Source of the DNA: Cohnella sp. GbtcB17
GTDB lineage: Bacteria; Bacillota; Bacilli; Paenibacillales; Paenibacillaceae
DNA: 64,000 nucleotides
Direction of reading: 5' to 3'
Assembly: GCF_019091135.1 (NCBI RefSeq)
Contig: NZ_JAGXJW010000025.1
Span: 43,657 to 107,656 of the forward strand
Part shown: positions 60,901-64,000 of the stretch, piece by piece
Layout of the letters: each line of letters starts with the position of its first letter
How positions within the stretch are numbered: the stretch's first letter is position 1
The notes under the pieces: model-generated
Told to the model about the DNA's origin: nothing
Database searches by the model: none
What the model saw: only the letters and a program-made list of their open reading frames with translations
Program-made: the position numbers and the translations under genes

Positions 60901-62391
60901 TTAATAGATCGTATAAGCGGGAAGCGTACCGCCGGATGCAGGCAAGCGATCGGTCGTCGAGTCGTTCTTGATATAGCCGACTCTAATGGTCGAGCCCGTC
61001 GCGATGCCGAACGTCCATAGCGGTACCTTCAACTCGACGACCGTCGCGTTCTTGCTGAATTCAATGCCCGTGCCGGAGGTGGATAGCGTGCGTACGGCGG
61101 TCCAGGTCCACCCCGCGCCGGTATTCTGATAGACCGTATTGTTCTCGATCATGAAGTCCGCCCCATTGGCGGCCCAGCCGGAAGCGCTGTAGCCGGTCGC
61201 GGTGTTGTTGTCCGCGTTGATGAAAAACTGTCCTTTGACATTGAGCGCTGTACCCTGGATTAGCAGCTTGAGGGCGGTGCCGTCATTCGTCGCCTTCAGC
61301 GTCTGTACGGTGGTCGAGCCGGTCGCGAGCGCCCCGATACCGCTCCAGTCGGATGCGCTGCCATCGATTGTGACGGTCGGATAACCGGTGCCGCCGCCCG
61401 CCGAATATGAGCCTGTACCCGTCGTCGATCCATTGCCGGACACCGTGATGGTCCCTGTGTTGGACGTTCGCGTGTTGACCGTCGATCCGCTGGCGTGCAC
61501 GGGATCGGAGGGGAACGAGGAGCCGTACGACGTACTCAGGTTATTGTACGAATAAAGGGAGTTGTTGCTGGCGGAGTACCAAAGATCCGTCCATTGGAAC
61601 GGGAATCCGTACATCGCGGCCGCCCACCAGGCCATTTTGAATTTATCGGTCGTGTTGTCCGTTGCCGCGGCTCCGCCCGCCGCATTGGTCGCGAGCGCGG
61701 CCGTGATGACGCCTTTGCTCCGGTAATAGCCGAGCGCTTTGTCCGCCTTCGCCGACCAGGCAGAGACGGATTGGTAGGCGTTGCCTGAGATGAGCCAGCT
61801 TTCTGCCAGATAATAGTCGCCAGCGACGACGCTGGGCGGATTGCTCGCGCCGTTCTCGTCGAGATTGCCGAGAGCGTCGTCGATATTCCAGGCGTTCATG
61901 AACGCTTTGAGGCCGACGCTGTGAATGTATTGCAGGATCGTATTTTGCCTGGCGCGCGTCACACCGTAATCGAAGCCGTAATCGTCGAGGAAGATGCCGT
62001 AGGCACCCATGCTCTTCCATTCGTCGACGTACGTCTGCAGCGTCGCGATGCTCAGGTTCTGCGTGCTCACGCCGAGGTCGACGTAACCGAACACCTTCTT
62101 GCCGTTCGCCTTCAGTGTCGCCATGATCGTCTTTGTGTTGGCGTTGTCGCCGTGGGTCGCATGTTCGATGCCGTCGCCGAATACGAGGACGTCGAATTGG
62201 CTGAAGGTGTTCGCGGCGGTCGTCAGGTTGCCGGCCGCCCCGTTGACGAGCGAGGGCCAGCCGTAATAAACGCCGAGTTTAGGAAGCGGGACGATGGGAT
62301 CCGCGGCAGCTGCCGCAGGGGCGAGCGCGCCGAGCAGCATTGATGCCCAGAGCGTGAGGATCAAGCCGAACCGAGCCGGTTTTTTACGCAT
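60901..62391 (-). CDS. Secreted glycoside hydrolase-like protein with C-terminal carbohydrate-binding-like domain
   Basis: A 496-residue exported protein. A signal peptide (FGLILTLWASMLLGALAPAAAAA) precedes a barrel-like domain (residues 35-290) with LGVYYGWPSLVNG, KKVFGYVDLGVST, YGIFLDDYGFDYG and MNAWNIDDALG; this resembles GH114-type or related uncharacterised endo-glycosidases. The Gly/Ser/Thr-rich linker leads to a DOMON/CBM9-like domain with VTIDGSASDWSGI and QFFINADNNTATGY. The substrate is unknown. AAGGGAGA precedes ATG 62391. Confidence 0.8.
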   Translation of the reverse strand: MRKKPARFGLILTLWASMLLGALAPAAAAADPIVPLPKLGVYYGWPSLVNGAAGNLTTAANTFSQFDVLVFGDGIEHATHGDNANTKTIMATLKANGKKVFGYVDLGVSTQNLSIATLQTYVDEWKSMGAYGIFLDDYGFDYGVTRARQNTILQYIHSVGLKAFMNAWNIDDALGNLDENGASNPPSVVAGDYYLAESWLISGNAYQSVSAWSAKADKALGYYRSKGVITAALATNAAGGAAATDNTTDKFKMAWWAAAMYGFPFQWTDLWYSASNNSLYSYNNLSTSYGSSFPSDPVHASGSTVNTRTSNTGTITVSGNGSTTGTGSYSAGGGTGYPTVTIDGSASDWSGIGALATGSTTVQTLKATNDGTALKLLIQGTALNVKGQFFINADNNTATGYSASGWAANGADFMIENNTVYQNTGAGWTWTAVRTLSTSGTGIEFSKNATVVELKVPLWTFGIATGSTIRVGYIKNDSTTDRLPASGGTLPAYTIY

Positions 62392-62696
62392 GAATGAAAC
62401 ATCTCCCTTGTCGTTTAGGATGTGAATCCGTGCGGACTGACCGGATGCAGCTTGCTGAAAACATCACTCCTCACAATTGATTTGGGGCAAAAATGTGTTA
62501 TTTGGCTATCGCAAACGAGCCCCGGATTTGATTATATAGCAAAGATTGATTCAAATAAATGGTTAAAATACAACTGATTTATATTTTTAATTTGCGGCAA
62601 TTTCAGTTTTTAGTTGTGATTGTTTAATAGATCACTTATTTGTTTGCGCCAAATAATGCCCGAGAGACGGCTCAGCTTTTTATTTTCGAAAACAAA
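62392..62696. other. AT-rich intergenic region upstream of the glycosidase gene
   Basis: I see no gene here. On the minus strand TATAAT (plus 62531-62536) is a likely -10 for the glycosidase gene, giving a leader of about 130 bases. The AT content is much higher than in the rest of the window. Confidence 0.5.
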
Positions 62697-62759
62697 AAGA
62701 AACCGTTCTTAGGTAAATGGAAGTGTTGAGCAACCATTTACGAAAGGAACGGTTTCTTA
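62697..62759 (-). terminator. Long imperfect hairpin, probable dps terminator
   Basis: AAGAAACCGTTC and TAAATGG pair with CCATTTA and GAACGGTTTCTT around a 13-base loop. On the minus strand the stem is followed by T-rich sequence, which fits termination of dps. Confidence 0.7.
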
Positions 62760-62811
62760 CTAGCTCTTCGCTTTAACTTCAGAGGACTTTGGACAGCCCC
62801 GTTTTTAAGTT

Positions 62812-63267
62812 TTATTTGCCGAGAAACGCATTCAGCATCCAGATCGTCTTCTGCAGGTCGGCCGTCTGTCCGATGAACAGGTCGGCTGTCGCTTCGTCGC
62901 CGGCCGCTTGCGCCGACTCGATGCCGGCGGCGAGCTCATCGACGAGCTTGGCGTAATCGGCGATCACGCTGCCGACCATTTGCGCCGCAGATTCGCCGCC
63001 TGCCGCTTCTTCCACGGTCGCAAGCGACAGGCTCTCCTTCAGCGTCGAGACGGGCCGGCCGTCGATGGCGAGCAGACGCTCGGCGACCTCGTCCATACGC
63101 GCTGCCGCTTCCTCGTACAGTTCCTCGAATTTCGCGTGAAGCGTAAAAAATTCGCTGCCTTTCACATACCAGTGGAAATGGTGCAGCTTCGTGTACAGCA
63201 CGGTCCAGTTGGCGACTTGACGATTCAGGACGACGCTCAGACGTTCGGTTTGTTTGGTTGCGGTCAT
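62812..63267 (-). CDS. dps: Dps-family ferritin-like DNA-protection protein
   Basis: A 151-residue protein with the ferroxidase-site pattern of Dps: LHHFHWYVKGSEFFTLHAKFEELY and MDEVAERLLAIDGRP, with His, Asp and Glu at the expected spacing. It would form a dodecamer that oxidises Fe(II) with peroxide and stores iron. ATG 63267 has GGAGGG seven bases upstream. A palindrome of PerR type lies directly before it, consistent with induction by peroxide or iron limitation. Confidence 0.93.
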   Translation of the reverse strand: MTATKQTERLSVVLNRQVANWTVLYTKLHHFHWYVKGSEFFTLHAKFEELYEEAAARMDEVAERLLAIDGRPVSTLKESLSLATVEEAAGGESAAQMVGSVIADYAKLVDELAAGIESAQAAGDEATADLFIGQTADLQKTIWMLNAFLGK

Positions 63268-63289
63268 TTCGAATCCCTCCAAAATTTAT

Positions 63290-63308
63290 ATTTAGACTTA
63301 ATCTAAAT
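63290..63308. promoter_or_regulatory. PerR/Fur-like palindrome upstream of dps
   Basis: ATTTAGACT-T-AATCTAAAT is a 9-1-9 inverted repeat with one mismatch. It fits the 7-1-7 spacing of the PerR box (TTATAAT-N-ATTATAA) at 10 of 14 positions. Confidence 0.55.
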
Positions 63309-63394
63309 TCTGAATTCATCATAGCATAAACATACGGCGAAAACATGAAGATCGCATGAAGATCAGCTTGCGTCAAACACGCCTTTATTTGCTT

Positions 63395-63423
63395 TTGAAC
63401 CGCATCGCGGCAAGTGCTATTCT
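63395..63423 (+). promoter_or_regulatory. Promoter of the aldehyde dehydrogenase gene
   Basis: TTGAAC (63395-63400), a 17-base spacer ending in TGC, and TATTCT (63418-63423). Confidence 0.65.
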
Positions 63424-63470
63424 TGGAAGTATGGTTGTTTAACATCCTTTTTATGAAGGAGCGATGCAAA

Positions 63471-64000
63471 ATGAGCGTGCGCAAGCATCTATGGATCGGC
63501 GGCGCCGAGTACGAGACGAAGTCGTACGTCAAATTAACGGCTCCTTACGACGGAGCGGAGCTGGCCGAGATTGCCGATGCGGCTCCGGAGGACGTGGACC
63601 TGGCGATCGCTTCCGCGGCGGAGGCCGCGAAGGAGATGCGGGCGATGCCGGGGTATCGCCGATCGGCGATTTTGGAGCGGCTGTCGGATCTGCTGACGGA
63701 GCGCAGGGAGGAAGCCGCACGCATCGTTGCCCGCGAGGCTGCGAAGCCGCTCAAGGCCGCCTATGCGGAAATCGACCGCACGGCTGCCACCTACAAGTTC
63801 GCGGCCGAGGAAGCCAAGCGGCTCCATGGCGAGACCGTTCCGATGGATGCCGCGCCGGGCGGCGAGGGACGCGTCGCCTACACGAAGCGCGAGCCGATCG
63901 GCGTCGCCGGCGCCATTACGCCGTTTAATTTTCCGATGGACCTGGGCGCGCACAAGGTCGGTCCCGCGCTGGCCGCGGGCAAGGCGGTCGTGCTCAAGCC
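63471..64000 (+). CDS. Aldehyde dehydrogenase (partial, N-terminal part)
   Basis: The first 176 residues of an NAD(P)-dependent aldehyde dehydrogenase; the frame runs off the window edge. LAPYDGAELAEIADAAPEDVD-type opening, LERLSDLLTERREEAARIVAREA, KREPIGVAGAITPFNFPMDL (the conserved PxNFP region of the cofactor pocket) and KVGPALAAGKAVVLK are visible. The catalytic Cys lies outside. The sequence is nearest to the lactaldehyde/glyceraldehyde-3-phosphate-type ALDHs (HGETVPMDAAPGGEGR), so a link to the rha pathway is possible but not shown. AAGGAG precedes ATG 63471. Confidence 0.88.
   Translation, partial: MSVRKHLWIGGAEYETKSYVKLTAPYDGAELAEIADAAPEDVDLAIASAAEAAKEMRAMPGYRRSAILERLSDLLTERREEAARIVAREAAKPLKAAYAEIDRTAATYKFAAEEAKRLHGETVPMDAAPGGEGRVAYTKREPIGVAGAITPFNFPMDLGAHKVGPALAAGKAVVLK

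Overview
The window reads as chromosome from a high-GC, endospore-forming Firmicute of the Paenibacillaceae type (Paenibacillus or Cohnella-like). The reasons are strong AGGAGG ribosome-binding sites, frequent TTG starts, an alpha/beta-type small acid-soluble spore protein, a MiaB-RicA pair, and B. subtilis-type families (PduL, YteA-like, YqkE-like, YngK-like, LutABC, RhaEW). I saw no tRNA, rRNA, CRISPR array, prophage or transposase. Coding density is high on both strands.

Layout. 1-9 kb: the N-terminal part of a membrane-anchored AraC regulator, a HAD phosphatase, pduL, an AAA ATPase with a TPR membrane partner, miaB-ricA, and two unknown proteins. 9-12.6 kb: bioY diverges, across a BirA-type operator, from one long gene that fuses two ABC ATPases to an EcfT membrane domain; together they look like a complete biotin ECF importer. 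12.6-21 kb: an MFS transporter, a flavoprotein, an EAL protein, glgC, a neopullulanase-type amylase and an SDR. 21-24 kb: a VanX-like dipeptidase and small acetyltransferases and monooxygenase genes.

24.4-34.5 kb is a catabolic block: rhaEW, a sensory-rhodopsin-transducer-like protein, rhaA, rhaB and a DeoR regulator, then lutABC and a FadR-type regulator. L-rhamnose would give dihydroxyacetone phosphate plus L-lactaldehyde; the RhaW half makes L-lactate and LutABC takes it to pyruvate. The block lies between repeat arrays: a 51-bp tandem array (family A) on the left, and on the right a second 51-bp array (family B) followed by decayed inverted copies of family A. Past these is a frameshifted VOC-family pseudogene.

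35.5-64 kb: VTT membrane proteins, a dGTPase-like HD protein, merR-thioredoxin, a copZ with a CsoR-type operator, the spore protein, a parS-like site (39159-39174, one mismatch to TGTTNCACGTGAAACA), an AraC regulator, pyruvate kinase, aspA, an aldo/keto reductase, DJ-1/PfpI, YteA-like, a secreted GH10-like hydrolase, DUF421, ppaC, a luciferase-like monooxygenase, GNAT-M42 peptidase-LTA synthase, a YdjM-like protein behind a LexA-like box, a lipoprotein, radical SAM, a third (62-bp) repeat array, an OatA-like acyltransferase, a secreted glycosidase-like protein, dps with a PerR-like palindrome, and the start of an aldehyde dehydrogenase.

The points most worth following are the repeat arrays around the rha-lut block, the one-chain ECF biotin module, the parS-like site, a MiaB that lacks one expected iron-sulfur cysteine, and a pyruvate kinase with altered potassium ligands.
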